Of a DNA stretch of 64,000 bases, positions 24,550 to 57,031 are shown piece after piece (within the stretch, counting starts at the first letter, position 1; every line of letters begins with the position of its first letter). Made by a program: the position numbers and the translations under genes. The DNA lies in assembly GCF_000327385.1 (NCBI RefSeq), contig NW_008709577.1, positions 1,065,252 through 1,129,251 of the forward strand, in the 5' to 3' direction. Under the pieces are notes generated by a model. That model was not told where the DNA came from. It saw nothing but the letters and a program-made list of their open reading frames with translations, and did no database searches. The stretch is from Lottia gigantea (Eukaryota > Mollusca > Gastropoda > Lottiidae).

Positions 24550-27500
24550 AATTTAGTTTCAATGTCAGAAATTTTTGTTCCAGTTCTATTTCAGATGTAT
24601 TTTGATGAAAATTTAATAAATGAAATTTATGTGTATTTCTTGCCTTCAACCAATGATATTTTTTGGCCAAGAGAGAAGAGGAAACCCAAATTTTTGAAAA
24701 ACGGGTAAAAGCGTGTAAATTGATATTTTACGCCCCTGTATCCCCAGTTATGCCGCCAATGCATTTGGGGTCTACGCTACGTGCGTGCAATTGGTTTCAA
24801 GGTGACCGTTGATATCAGAAATATTAATCCTCCGAAATACATGTAGGCCACATAGTCTACATTTAAGATATAAAAGTGCTAACGTTTGTGATTGTGTTGA
24901 TTATCTGTCTTCAAGTTACAATGAGTGAGTAGGGTAGTTCAAAAGGCTCAATGTCAAATTCAAGGCTAAGCGCCCAACAACGTCTCGTCAAGCAAGATGG
25001 CGAGAATTATCTTGAGCCTGGATTATGGGCCCTTATCTTATATTAGAATTGTCCACATCCAACAGACTGGGGGTCAAAACTTTTCAAATGATTCATTATA
25101 AAGGTCCACGTGTTAAACTTTCCTCAATGCAAATCAAGAAACAAAAATGGTCCGCGTTGAGAGAAGCAACAGAAGACTCAGTAGTTGTTACAGAAACCAC
25201 TGACGACAGACCTGTAGCTCCCTAAGAAATGTTTGCCATTCACCAACCCCTCCCTGAAAAATTTAGATGAGCTGAATGTCATGAGTCAAATTATTAGATC
25301 TAAAGCCCCCTCCCCCCTTTAGATCAAACATTTTCTTTATAACGGGAATCAATAACACATTCGCACATTGATTTGTTTGGTCCGCCGTAGCACTCGCATG
25401 GGAGACCGGGCTAGTTGTAACACGGTAATTTGTACTCGTAGGCTACCCTTGCCTTAATGAAATAGACCTACCACCAATAGCCAACCAGCCTATCAAAGTT
25501 ACTAGTTCATTTTATTAGATAAGTGGGTTGGGGTCCCTCCGTCGGGATTTTGTTTTAAAAGGGACAGACTTGCCATTTTCGGGGGTTGATTTGGGTTGAG
25601 AATATTCGTAAATAGTCTTCGGGAGTGCTAAAAACAGGCCAAAATAGCATAATCCCTTCAAAAATACCTCAAACTTTCCATTTCTATAATAAATGGCTTT
25701 TCTACATATCTCAAGGTCGGGTTTGTGATCACTACCATTGATTAGCTCAGCTTACCTGCGAATACATTTCGAAAGCAAGAAAACGGTAAAATTTTCAAAC
25801 TTACAGACGTTCTGTCATGCATCGATAATATACCTAATCTCTTGTACGAAAATGCGACATAGCCTACAATATGTTGGCGAAACCCAAACAAAACGCGTTG
25901 CATACTCGCATTCTTCACAAAAAAAAAACAGATCAATTGCGGCTATCTGTCCCTTTAACAGATCCTCATTTTTCTAGGGGTGGGCGTCCGTGGACTTGGT
26001 TCAACCAGTCTCTATAGTTGTTGAGTCACTGAAAATTTCTACTGATTCGAAAGCTATAGTGGCATTCTGGATTCAGGAGATGACCATACAGACATCCAAC
26101 AATGAAGCACTAAAAAGGTGCAGAATAAAACTCAAATCATCCGTTACATATTTTACCTGTGCCGACGCCAATCCGTGCTTGATATATTCTTGTCAACTTG
26201 AATAGAACTGACTTTTCGCTTTTTCACAGCCTAAAATATGTTATATCACAAAACATTACCAAGGTCTATACCATTTTGACCACAGAAAATTTTCATTATA
26301 CTTATACTAGCTCTCTAACTTGAAGCGTCAATTGTTGCATATTCCAAATCTAGGAAAATATATAGAATAAAAGCTATTCTTTACTATTGAAATGCCTTCG
26401 ACAGCCAGAAAAATTTGACTACATATGGAGTCGTGGTTATGATTGGCTATCTTTGCTAGCGTACAATCCAATTAAATAGCTGAATTTACAAACTATCGTG
26501 ATACTGGAAAGGTGGCTTATTCTGGACACAGTAAGCCCTAAGTAGGCTACGTTTAGCTTGAGACTGTGTTATAACAGACGAAGGACTATATTTTGCGGTT
26601 CGGATAACTTCCATGGATATCATCCGATTGTAGACGAATCGTGAGATTTATTCATATGACTTTTCAACTAAAATAACAGTAAGATTCGTAATTTATTAAT
26701 TCACATGACCATCTTAAGTCGTGCATTAAACCAACACGAAGAAAGTTTTAGGTTTGAGTTATTCCATACATCAACCGATATACGAATTCCGACTAATTAA
26801 CAGTAGGACCAATTTATTTCATATTGATTTCATAACAAAAGACACCTGTATTAGAGCCTTCTGACGTACTAACTGTTCTTTCTCCAATTAATTGATAATG
26901 AACTGGTATTATAGGTATAGCGGGGCTTAAATATCAACTGGTTATAGCCTATATTCAATATTTTAACAGACGAACATAAATATAGAAAATATATCGGCTA
27001 TTATCGGTAATGTTCAAAGGTTGAAGATGCAGCGAAGCATGACAGTTGGTGAACGAGTCGTCAAGGTATGACGCATTATATACCTCGATTAAATCCCGAT
27101 CAGTCTCTTTCGTTTAGTCTGTTTAGTGCTTACAGGGGCGTGACATTGTGAAGACGTGAAACGGGCACCTGTCTATATCCGTTGAACGTTGTTGTGATTC
27201 TGTCTTGTTTACTGGATATTAATGATCGTGTGTTCTTAACTTTATTCCCGAAACATTAATGGACATATTTATTTATCGATTTAGACCTGGGATGATATAA
27301 GAAATTAAATATGAAGGTATGTATAGAAGCAACAACCAGCTGGGGGAATATGAGATGATGTCATACATTTCCCTGTCTATCCAATCAAATGATCTCGTAA
27401 TGACCCCAATGCGCACGACTCTCAGGCTTGTCGGTGAAGAAAAGTCAGCCATTTTGTACAAAAATGTGAATGAATTTATCGAGAAAATCGTGATTTTCAT

Positions 27501-27834
27501 GCCCAAAGAGGGATTCCTTGTTATCGTATCGATAACGGATGAACAGAAAAATATTTCAATTATGTTGTTGTTATGAAATGGCGTCTGTTAAACAATAATG
27601 AACAGTTGAAAATAAGTGCTAAAGTTACGGAACCATTTCTTGCAATCAACCTTAGCGACCTTCTCAAGTGCTAAAGTTTTGTGATTTTAGACCACTGATC
27701 GTTCGTGCTTTTGGAATATATAAATGTGCACTGTAAAGGATTATCAAGAGCAATTGTTAAAGTACCAAAACTATTATTTATCACATTACTTTAGCTAATA
27801 TAAACAGTGGAATAATACATATTATTTATTCAAA
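24550..27834. other. Intergenic region between XRCC3 and MARK
   Basis: No gene could be supported. The stretch 24700-25600 is less AT-rich than its surroundings and contains a 66-codon open frame (25025-25225) with no recognisable domain. A complete MITE lies at 25555-25958. The 1-1.5 kb before 27835 probably includes the MARK promoter and leader. The open frame at 27319-27576 is not clearly coding. Possible upstream MARK exons could not be identified. Confidence 0.5.
25555..25958 (-). repeat. Complete MITE, TTAA-flanked AGGGACAG family
   Basis: About 404 bases with inverted ends: TTAAAAGGGACAGACTTGCC on the left, and ATCTGTCCCTTTAA on the right. The reverse complement of its left part (ACTATTTACGAATATTC, AAATCAACCCCCGAAAATGGCA) matches the ends of the copies at 18347 and 23868, so this copy is inserted in the opposite orientation. 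TTAA at both borders suggests a TTAA target duplication, as piggyBac-like elements make. The terminal bases are not the canonical piggyBac ones, so the superfamily is open. Confidence 0.7.
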
Positions 27835-47363
<19,529 letters not shown>

Positions 47364-50300
47364 TGTCAAACATTGATAAATCTATATTATTATATATTAT
47401 TCTATTACTAAATGTCTGTATGTTTGAGTGAGTCTATGATTTAAAACAAGTGAAATTGTGAAAGTGGAAATTGTTTTAATGTTAATATACCACTATATTG
47501 TTTCAATGTGACAAATCATGTGATTGGTAGTAGTGTGAAATTACTCTTTGTATGGACATCAAAAATTAGGTTTTAAATTTTCTACTTGTACATTTGTATC
47601 ATAAGTTGTATAAAGTAAATAAAGAAAACACTTTTTAGCCCCCAGAATTGTACACATTTTTATTGTAATATAAATACTATATATAGTCCATTAACATTTT
47701 GTGGGCACTAACTTGTTTATTGTCCTATCATACCAGGGATATTTCATGCAAGCAAATCATAGTTCCATCTTTGTAATACTTCGTACACTGCACTGTTAAT
47801 AATACAACTCTTACTGCTGTTATATTCTAATCTAGGAGTGGTTTACTTTCTCTACTGATTCATAATTTCTGGTTCTTTGTTTCTAAACTGAGTCATGTAC
47901 ATCTGCATTAACTAGAGCAGAAAATTGAACTTGATATATTGTTTTTATGTTTTGAAGTTGACAACTCTTAATTCTATTTTTCTCTCTGTCTATCTTTGAG
48001 TATCATTCTCTCATATCTGTCAATTAAACATTAAATTTGTAAGAACCCTTGAGTCTTTGTTGTGATAGAAAATCTAAAAGCAAAGGGACCATTTTAAAAG
48101 TTGACTCTTGCAGAAGGATAGATTTTGATGTCTTGGAAAGATATATGCATGATTTAGTATAAAAAAAATCATAATTTGAACAGGTTTGTCAGGATCCAAT
48201 TACATAATATAAAACAGAAAATAGTTGCAAAACTTAATGTTTCAAGTATATAGCTGCCACTTAACTTCATGTTCAATTCGCCTTATACAACTTAACAGTC
48301 ATTTCTGGTTTTATTGGTGATTTCTTATCCATTTTGTTTGATATTTGGTCTATTTTAACAGTTTGGATTGGAATAAAAGCTCAAGTTTTTTTAACATTCT
48401 TTCTATGGTACATGAAATTATTTTGTAAATTATTTATTTTCTAACTTTAGATTTCTATGAATTGTACAATTATACTAACTTATTTAGAATTTATTAGAGC
48501 TCTTGTTTATGGTTACCTTTTATAATTATGATGAATACAAATTTTCATAAATATTCAGATATTAATGCACATCCAAATGTAACAGGTGAGGCAATTATCT
48601 TCTAAATGTTGCCTAGGGAGAAATATTTAGTATATATATAATATGTCATAATGGTTGACAATGCTAACTACTTTACCCCCAATTATAGTTGGTGTTTATA
48701 TTTCTTTGATAGTTTTATGTAAAAGTAATTGTTATAAATATAAAAGGTAATCTTGCAAGACAACATATTTTTAATCCAAAGGGTTTTATCATGATCAAGG
48801 CTTGATTGGTAGTCACCAAGCTGAAAATCTAAGATTCCAAAATAAGTTCAGTTTGCATTACTCCCTACTTGTCCTATATGATGATAGTTGTCCTATTTCT
48901 TGTTTTCCCATATATTTTTTATGAGTCTCATGTCAGAATTTAGTTGGCTTGGAATATTTATAACTAGTAGGTAGACAAGAATTGATCTAATAATTATTGC
49001 AGCATTACCTTTTATTATGTCATTGGCTCAGATTGTTCAAAACCTTTCAAATTTGCAATCATTAGTTTTGACTGTACATGTATTGAAACTTTTCAGTTCA
49101 TTACTCTTCTCTATCAGTGCCTTCCTCTCTAATATATTTTCATTACCTTCTGGTTTTCTGTTTGAAAACATCCCATTATATCTCCTAATATTGCAAAGCT
49201 TTTCAATTGGTCAGCTTTTGTAATTTATGCAGTTTTTTTTGTTTCAAAAATAATGCTTGTAGATCTTCATCCATACTGTCATCAAACCTTTTTCATTTGA
49301 ACAGAATTTCTCAGTTATGATTACTTAAAATCAAATTTATTATTAAAGATTGTAGCAGGTCTACCTTATGTTTTTGATAACAATACTGATCTAGTATAGG
49401 GGTTTGTAAATAGTGAACTTTAAAAAAAAATGAAATGTTTGATGAATAACTCAATCTCAGCTTTTTCTTTCTTTAAGATGAAACATTGAACATACTAAAT
49501 TTGAATTCAAACATATTTTATAAGGAATGAAAAAGCATAATAGTTAATATCCTAAGCTGCCTGGACCTTTCTTTAAATAAGCATTGATCCCTTAAAACTT
49601 ATATCTTTTGTTGCTTGTTTTTCAGTCAAATTCTTAATTTTCAGAGGTCCGCTTTTTATTCAGAATCATAGCCTCTTTTATCATTTTCACTATTTTCGTT
49701 CGTATTTTCCATGTACATTTCATTCCTTCAATGACTCATTTTGATTAGATTACATAGACAATTTAGTAAACATACATGATAACAAATGTATTCCCATGAA
49801 TAGGTCCCATTATTCACTGCCTGTCAAAAGAATGCTTCATAGCTTTGTTTTTTTTCTTTTTGTTTGGTTGAGAAATATACCCAGTTATTATGATAGTTTT
49901 AGGCTCTAGTTGTGGATGATAACATTAAGTGAAACTGATAAATGATGGGGCTTGATCTAATTCCTTCAATTTTTTTCTGGCAATTTGGTAATCTGTGATG
50001 AAATGAAGACTTGTCACAGATATTAAAATTATAAAAATTAAGGTAGTTTTTCTGTTAATTGTGTTGTTTATTATGTAGATGTGCTATCTATTAGCTGTCT
50101 CTATATTGTTTACTGTATCAATGTTCATAATCATACACATATCATCACTTTATTTTATTGTTGTGTGATCATTTTACAACATTGGTTAGCTGATGTCTGG
50201 CAATATAATTTGTAATTAAAATGTTGATCCCTTTAGTTTTCAATTCAGAATTATGAATTTTAAATATTGATTTCATATATTTTGGTATTTCTTTTTCTTC

Positions 50301-52023
50301 AGCTCTGAATAACTGAAAATATTCTAATGAAATTGAAATTGTTTTAATTGATTTATTACATGTTAGCATATTACATTGTGGACAAATTGATAAGCTGTAT
50401 ACAACCATACCCATTTATTTATATATCAAAGGCAGTTTTACTAAGAAAATATTTCTGGGTATTTTGGTTTTTGGCATTTTCAACCTTGTCCTGATAATAG
50501 AGCTGTATGTGATATATCTTCTAAGATGGGTAATATTTGTAAAACTGAAATGAACATTTGATATCGTGAATTAAACAAAGCAAACATTCTATTTTGCTTT
50601 TGATCACCTAGGTAAACTCTTAAGGTTCAGTTTATTTTATTTCAGATCAGCATTTATTCTGACATGAGTAAATTTTAGTACAAAACTAGCAATGGACAAA
50701 TTAACAGAATAAAATGTATAAATACATAATAAAATCATTGGTTTATCTTGTTTTCATTTAGCAGGGAGAAATGGACCTTATTCATAATAGGCCTATCAAG
50801 CAAATGCTTTATCTCGAGAAGGATCACTATTCAGTAGTGTTCCTGTGATCCATGAGGTGAGGGGCCCCAGTAGGTGAGGGAGATTGAAGGGTGGTTAACC
50901 AAGTTTGTGCAACTGTGTATGAGCAACATAGTTTCTAATGGGTGCAAAAATTATCAAACTGGCAACCCAAAATGGATTGGGATGAACAAAGTAGGTATAA
51001 CAAATATTTAGAGTAAAACCTTTCGAATGCATTGGAATTTAAACCTACCAATAAAGCTTCTAGAAATCTATGTAAAATTATGAAAAAAACTTTTACTTTC
51101 ATGTTGATCTCTCGTTTTGATCAAAATCTTCTTTCAGTCAAAAATGATCTCGACATTTATTAGTAGGCTAATTTAAAAGAGTTTCATGGTGGTATAGCCT
51201 ACACGGCGAAAAAAATCCGAATTATGACTGTATGTATATGTTTTGTAATTCTACCTCTCTGTCCAAAAAATTAATTGTATAAATCCAAGAGCAAACAATT
51301 CGGGTCCAGCAAAAATTTTATATCATGTTAAAATACATGTACCGGCACCCTCTCTTTACATGGCCTATACTTTCAGTCGCATTCTTGGCAGCATCAGCTT
51401 GGGGTAGAATAGGGGTCAGATTAAATTACTGGGATAGATTCAAAATGCACCAGCTCTATGGAAGTGCATAGGCGCAAATAAGCCTCTCATGGAGCGTGAG
51501 GGAATTTTCACAAGGAAAATTTATAAAAAAACATAGGCTTTATTGATCCTCTCTGACAGGTATTTTGGGAAGTACGGTATACAAATCATATTGTTAAATT
51601 TGTTGTAAATTTAGTGGGGAAAGGCCTCCATATCACCCTATAGGGCCTATCTCCCCTCCTGTACCCGGTCCGTGCATGCGTCGCCACTGCAATTATATTA
51701 GCCTTATTTCATCAAGAGTATCAAAATAGCTCATGCATGCTATATAGACATGACGCGCGGGACGATTAGCCTACCGGTAACGGTTTGAGTTGTCTGAAGA
51801 TCGCAAAACGTGAAACTCCAGGTTCAGTTTTGATATTTCTATGGCCATCGGTTCCAGTAGTAAATGAAAACTATCAAGAAAGTAATATTTGCCAAATCAA
51901 AAAGGTTTCAAGGCAAACCCGAAACCTATATATATAAAATAATCTTCTGTAATGGAGGTTGATATTTATGTACACATGTAAAGAGACGCCGACAAGGAGA
52001 AACTCAAGTGTCCATCGACAAAT
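47364..52023. other. MARK 3' region and intergenic spacer
   Basis: This is a 4.7 kb AT-rich stretch with no supported gene. Open frames (for example 49017-49223) are T-rich and look like chance. Base composition becomes less AT-rich from about 50760 and around 51650-51800 includes CpG-containing words (GACGCGCGGGACG), a plausible promoter region for the propeller gene that starts at 52024. No repeat family from elsewhere in the window was recognised here. Confidence 0.5.
47618..47623 (+). promoter_or_regulatory. Probable poly(A) signal of MARK
   Basis: An AATAAA hexamer lies 255 bases after the MARK stop codon. Longer 3' ends are possible because the next gene starts over 4 kb downstream. 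Confidence 0.45.
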
Positions 52024-55000
52024 ATGAAATTGCCACCGCATGGTACCAGCTATAATGTTAGTAGTTTGTGGAGTTTTGCAGCCAAAGAGAGATTCAATGT
52101 ATTGAGAATCGGGACTATTTTCAAGCAAGTATAATACTATTCTTCGGTGAACAAACACGTACCGGTACGGGTTTTGTAAACAGACCTGTATGCAGTTCTG
52201 CCACTGGACAGAATTTACTATGGTTAACTATAGAACACTTTTAGGATACTGAATGAATACCTTTTGATCATATGTCAAAATCTACACTATTTATAAGTGG
52301 ATAGTGGGGTGGCCTTCTAAATGTATAAACAATATTCACTTACATAAATCCCTAGTCGATTAGAGAACCCTCCTGTAAATGCATGAAGTCCCAAGTTAGA
52401 CAGGTAGCTTACCCAACTGCCATACAGGATAGAAGTCCTTATAAGTATTTTCTCTCTTGTCAACAGCTTCAATTGAATGTAACTGATAGTAATGAAGAAA
52501 ATTTGAAATAGCTGAAAACAGTAGGCCTAGCCTACATTAAGATGGTAGATTTTCAAAGTGTGACAGATTCTGTCATTCCACACATAGCTTTTGCTGATTA
52601 GACTTGAGATGATTGGAATGATTCCTATGGTTTGGTGATGATCGGACAATCTTTCATTTATATACAGTGATGATTATAATAGTAATGTTATTTTTTAATA
52701 TCTATTATTTATAATAGACAAAGTGGAAATTGTTTGATTATTGGTGGTGAAGATGGTATAATCCGTATTTATGATTTACCAGTTCTTGAATTTCCAGTAA
52801 AACAACAAGTAAGATATATTTTGAATGATTATCAAGAGATCAGGATCCTTTCCTGGGGCCTATTTTTCATGCCTTTTTATTCAACGAACAATAACCTTCT
52901 ATAAAAAGATAAATCTTGGTTTGCAATTATCTTTCGTCTTTATTTCAGGCTATTTTAGAAAGTAAAGGTGGACCAATCCAGACCATGTGTATTTTTGATG
53001 TAACTAAATTCTATAATAATGATCTATTAGTAGCTGATTCTAAAGGATTATTAACTATATTTTGTAATAAACAGATACTCAATCGACAACTTTTATCTAC
53101 AGATTGTATCAACTCATTACAAGTTCTGCAAAACTCCAGTAAGTCTTATTTAGATTGTTCAGTAACAATCACATTCATATGCAAAGCTGAAATTAAGCTT
53201 ATGAATACCATCAGATGTCAAAATGAACCAAACACCAAATGCTCCACTGGAAATAAGATTTTTTTTTTTTTTTGATGTAAAATTTGAGCTTATTCTGTTC
53301 AGGAATAATGTATTACAACAACAATTATCTAAATTATATGTCATTCAGTAATGCCTGAAACTGAAATGTGATTGGAAATGTTTTATTTTAAGGTGGTAGT
53401 AGTGAAATTATTACAGCTACAGATTCTGGTGTCATCACAGCTTCTTTACCTACTGAAGAATTATGGAGAATCAATTTTAATGATGCTCACAAAAATGAGG
53501 TTAGATGATTTAGAATTAAATTCACCAAATTGTCCATGAATGAAATTGCTTTGGCTTATGTAATGCTGATTTATACAGTATCTTAGCATTATACACCTTG
53601 TTGAGAGTATTGACATTTGTATCCCACAATATTGATTACAAGCAAATCTGACTCTATGAGGGACTATTATTTTATAACAATGCATACAATACTGAAAGCA
53701 ATGCATTAGCACTGATTTTATAATAACCTAATGATATAATATCATTGTAGGATTCCAGTCCTTTAGTAACAGTGACCAATATGTTAGTGACAGACTTGAC
53801 TGACCTGTCAGGAGTGGCACAGACCTATTTATTAGTGGCCGAGAGTTCCTGTTTTATACATGTTATTTTTCAAGGCACTGTTGTTATGTCATTAAAAGCG
53901 CCAACAGTTATTTCAGCAGTAAGTATTATTAATAGTATTAAAACTTAAGTTGATAATGTAGCTGGGAAAAATAAATTTAAGGACACTCTTTTGAAAAACA
54001 GCAATCCACTTTTGGAGGGAAATGTTCAATGGGCTGATTTGAAAAATTGTGTAAATTTGGGTAAATAAAACTTATAGCTATTTGGGCTCCTTAACGGGGA
54101 TGATTGATTGATAGTCACAGAGAAACATCAGATGTTTTGGGAGCACATATTACAGTAGTTAGGCACTCAGTAGTTTTAATTGAGATTGTTTAATTTACTC
54201 TATGTATTATATTCTTGATTCTTAGATGGTAGCTGGTCGTTTTGTTAGTAACAGTTCATTAGGACTTGTTCAACAAAATACAGACACCACACCTAAACCT
54301 TCACAACAAGTTGCCTTGGGTTCTAAAACTGGTGCTGTTTACATTTTACACAATTTCTCAGTGAGTAAAAAATATTTCATTAATATGGAAGGAAATAACA
54401 ATAGAATAAAATCCTGGAATTCTCCCAGCAACTTTACCACATGGAAGTAAAGTCTTGGGATGTCTATTGTCTATAACATGTACAGAAAAGTTTATTATGT
54501 TTTTGTGGAATGAAGGTTTTGTTTGGATCTACTATAGAAATGGAAGTGAAATGGATTCTGATTTGATAATTTTATATTTCAGATAACTATAGATGAGTAT
54601 GCTAACTGTAAATGTCCTATAACTCAGTTATCAGTGTTAAAACAACCAGAAAGAGAGACAGACCTTTTATTATGTTGTGGTCATACTAACTCTTTAATTA
54701 TATTTCAAGATGGAAAGGTATCTGTTATCTGTTAAATTTGATACTTTGGCTAAAAAATATCAAATATACATCATTAATTATGTAACATGATTAAACTTCC
54801 TGAGGCATGTTCACAAATAAACCAACGATCCCGTTAAACAAATCCAATGCATGGATGCTGTCAGCAATTTTTAAGGATTTTCAACATGTTTCTTTACTTG
54901 CTCACTTTTTATCATGGATTTTAATTCAAACACAAAGCATAGGGTTGGAAATATGTCATAAAATCAGACAAATATTATTTATTACAGGTTGTATGTAATT

Positions 55001-55122
55001 ATGAGACCAATGATTGGATTAGTACAATAGATACTGGTGATATTGATGATGATAATGAAACTGAAATTGTAATAGGATGTTTAGATAGCACAGTTACAGC
55101 ACTTAAATTAAATATATCATGA
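52024..55122 (+). CDS. Unrecognised beta-propeller-like protein
   Basis: Eight exons: 52024-52124, 52718-52808, 52949-53138, 53393-53499, 53751-53918, 54226-54360, 54583-54717 and 54988-55122. They total 1062 bases and 353 residues. I do not recognise the family. The protein is made of short repeated beta-strand units: CLIIGGEDGIIRIYDLP, DLLVADSKGLLTIFCN, IITATDSGVITASLP, TYLLVAESSCFIHVIFQG, VALGSKTGAVYILHNFS, DLLLCCGHTNSLIIFQDGK and TEIVIGCLDSTVTALKL. About seven G-x-x-(D/S)-G-x-(L/I)-x-(V/I/F)-(Y/F) blades fit a WD40-like or FG-GAP-like propeller. There is no signal peptide or membrane segment. Exon 1 depends on a GC donor (AA|GCAAGT at 52125), which alone gives the required phase 2 and continues the first blade (RIGTIF-K-QSGN), so the start is less certain than the rest. 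Confidence 0.75.
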
Positions 55123-55421
55123 TATCAATAAAGGCACAAGCTCAACTTATGTTAAGTTTCTGATAGAAAAATCCATCATCAGAACAATTGGTTTGAAAAT
55201 GGTTTTCAATTCTACTTTTTGGGAGATAAAGGAACATACTTTTAGGTGGCTGAACAATAGAGTGGAACTGACCAAATATTCAAGATTTCCATTTATTGAA
55301 CTTATAAGGATGATAATCAGAATCTGAAAATCTGAAAATGGAATATGACAGATCTCAGCAAGACTATTTCATAGTGTTCAGAAAGTCAAAAAAGTCTTAT
55401 ATTCCATTGATGTTGTAAATT

Positions 55422-55427
55422 AATAAA
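55422..55427 (+). promoter_or_regulatory. Probable poly(A) signal of the propeller gene
   Basis: An AATAAA lies 300 bases after the stop and 54 bases before the ARL2 stop on the other strand. Another AATAAA at 55127-55132 sits only five bases past the stop. On the minus strand an AATAAA (TTTATT at about 55292-55297) could end ARL2, in which case the two 3' ends overlap. Confidence 0.4.
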
Positions 55428-55480
55428 GATTTTTTCTTCAAAATATCACAGTTATTGAATTACTAGTAAACAGATAATAA

Positions 55481-57031
55481 TCAGTCCATGGTAAATATCC
55501 TTGATGCTATATCATCTATAATCCAATCTACACCATCTAATAAGTTTTCACCTGTGACAGCACTACATGGTAAAATTCTCCAATGATGAGATTTAATATT
55601 ATCTAAATCTAACGTCTGAAAACAAATTATATTGCATTGTTATGAACAGATTCAAAGGAACATTCAAATTTTTATCAAATGACAATATATTACACTATTC
55701 ATTATTGGAAGAGGTTTTCTAAAAAATTTGTGAATCAGGGACACTGATAGCATCTGTGGTTTCTGCAATTCCACCAAAACTAATAGTTTGATGACATCTC
55801 TTATTGCAAAATATGTTTTATCGCATAAAAAAATCTCTTTATAATGCCTTTAATGGAAGACGTTTATGTTTCATATTGACAATGTTTGCCATCTACACAG
55901 ATATTAACAACATTTTTTATTACCGTACCTTACGAATGTCTTCACTAGAAAGTGAACCTGGTAAATCTTGTTTATTTGCAAAAACCAGCAATGTTGAACC
56001 AGCTAATCTCTGGAATCAAAGTTAAAGTCATATTTTAACTCTGTATTGCAATCCCACCACGTATTACTGTGTTTATTTCATCTAAATCACACTATGTATG
56101 TGGATTCTTTTTTAAAAAATAACTAATTTATTTTTATTCGTTCTGAGATGTCTTGAAAACATTGTAAGCACAATGTTATTCCTAGTGAAGAAGCTATCTG
56201 ATAAATTACTAAGTGAAGCCATTTGGTTTAGAAAACCTGACCACTATACCTCTTCTAATAATAATGAATGTAATTCTTGTTTGCAATCTTGTAATCTCAT
56301 TCTATCAGCACTGTCCACTACCCATATTAATCCATCTGTACATTCAAAATAATTCCTCCAATATGATCTTAATGACCTTTGACCTCCAACATCCCATACA
56401 TTTAACTTAAAACTGAAATAATAATGAAAAATGGTAATTATGATCCTATAGTATATTATACCTGATAAGTACTGGTAAAAAGGATAGGTTTTAGGATATT
56501 CCACAAACATATGACATGTCATGTGACAAATAATATGTAACAGAATAAATTAAATTAAAAGAAAGAAATCAGATTTTATAAAAGCTCTCACCCTCTATGT
56601 TCTAATGTTTTGATATTAAAGCCCAGTGTTGGTGAAATTGTATTTATATCTTCACCATTAAATTTCTTCAGGATGGTTGTTTTACCAGCATTATCTAAAC
56701 CACTGTTACAGTTAAGAATTAAGAACTTAATGAATTTTGACTGCTTAACTTAATACAAAGGGCAATTCTCAGGAAATAAATAATGTAAATTTTGAAATGT
56801 AATTTTTGGGAGAGGAGGAAAGCCTTAGTCAATGTTATGATTAGTTGAGACTGAATTTTATTCTAACACCACTGTGACTTTTGAAAATATAAGTAATGCC
56901 TGCCATCATAAAGTTCTATGGTGCCGGCATGGTCTGACTCGACAGAGTTATCAAGAAAAAGGATACAGCATTAAAAGTCGAACTTCTTTTTCTTTTTGCT
57001 TCATCTTCTTCAAGATAGTTAAAAGACCCAT
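55481..57031 (-). CDS. ARL2: ARL2, ADP-ribosylation factor-like GTPase 2
   Basis: Five minus-strand exons: 57031-56967, 56702-56592, 56412-56250, 56009-55929 and 55615-55481. They total 555 bases and 184 residues, the same as human. ARL2 is a small GTPase that works with tubulin cofactors (TBCD) in tubulin dimer assembly and with PDE6D/UNC119-type carriers. It starts [16 protein letters not shown] like the vertebrate protein. The P-loop is GLDNAGKT (23-30), the switch I segment is [15 protein letters not shown], switch II is WDVGGQ with Q70, and the guanine-binding motif is NKQD (125-128). It ends [14 protein letters not shown]. All splice sites and phases fit. It is tail-to-tail with the propeller gene and head-to-head with RPS6KC1, 600 bases away. 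A MITE sits in the last intron. Confidence 0.98.
55705..55857 (+). repeat. Palindromic MITE, family A (ARL2 last intron)
   Basis: It contains GAGGTTTTCTAAA, GGGACACTGATAGCATCTG and CTGCAATTCCACCAAAACTA, as in the copies at 18051-18285 and 58354-58561. The right end (AAATCTCTTTATAATGCCTTTAAT) is roughly the inverted form of the family terminus (AAAGGATTGTAAAGAGGATTT). Ends are approximate. Confidence 0.6.

Noticed and set aside
25025-25225. 66-codon open frame in the less AT-rich part of the XRCC3-MARK spacer
   Set aside because: No domain, no splice context and no similarity recognised. Length is within chance for this composition.
27319-27576. 85-codon open frame just upstream of the MARK start
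   Set aside because: No homology, and no splice donor links it in frame to MARK exon 1 or 2. It was treated as leader or spacer.
49017-49223. 68-codon hydrophobic open frame in the spacer after MARK
   Set aside because: Hydrophobic make-up is expected from T-rich DNA. There is no similarity or gene context.
52459-52504. Possible extra exon of the propeller gene after a good pyrimidine-rich acceptor
   Set aside because: It meets an in-frame stop and offers no donor in the phase needed by the next exon. The direct join from 52124 to 52718 fits better.
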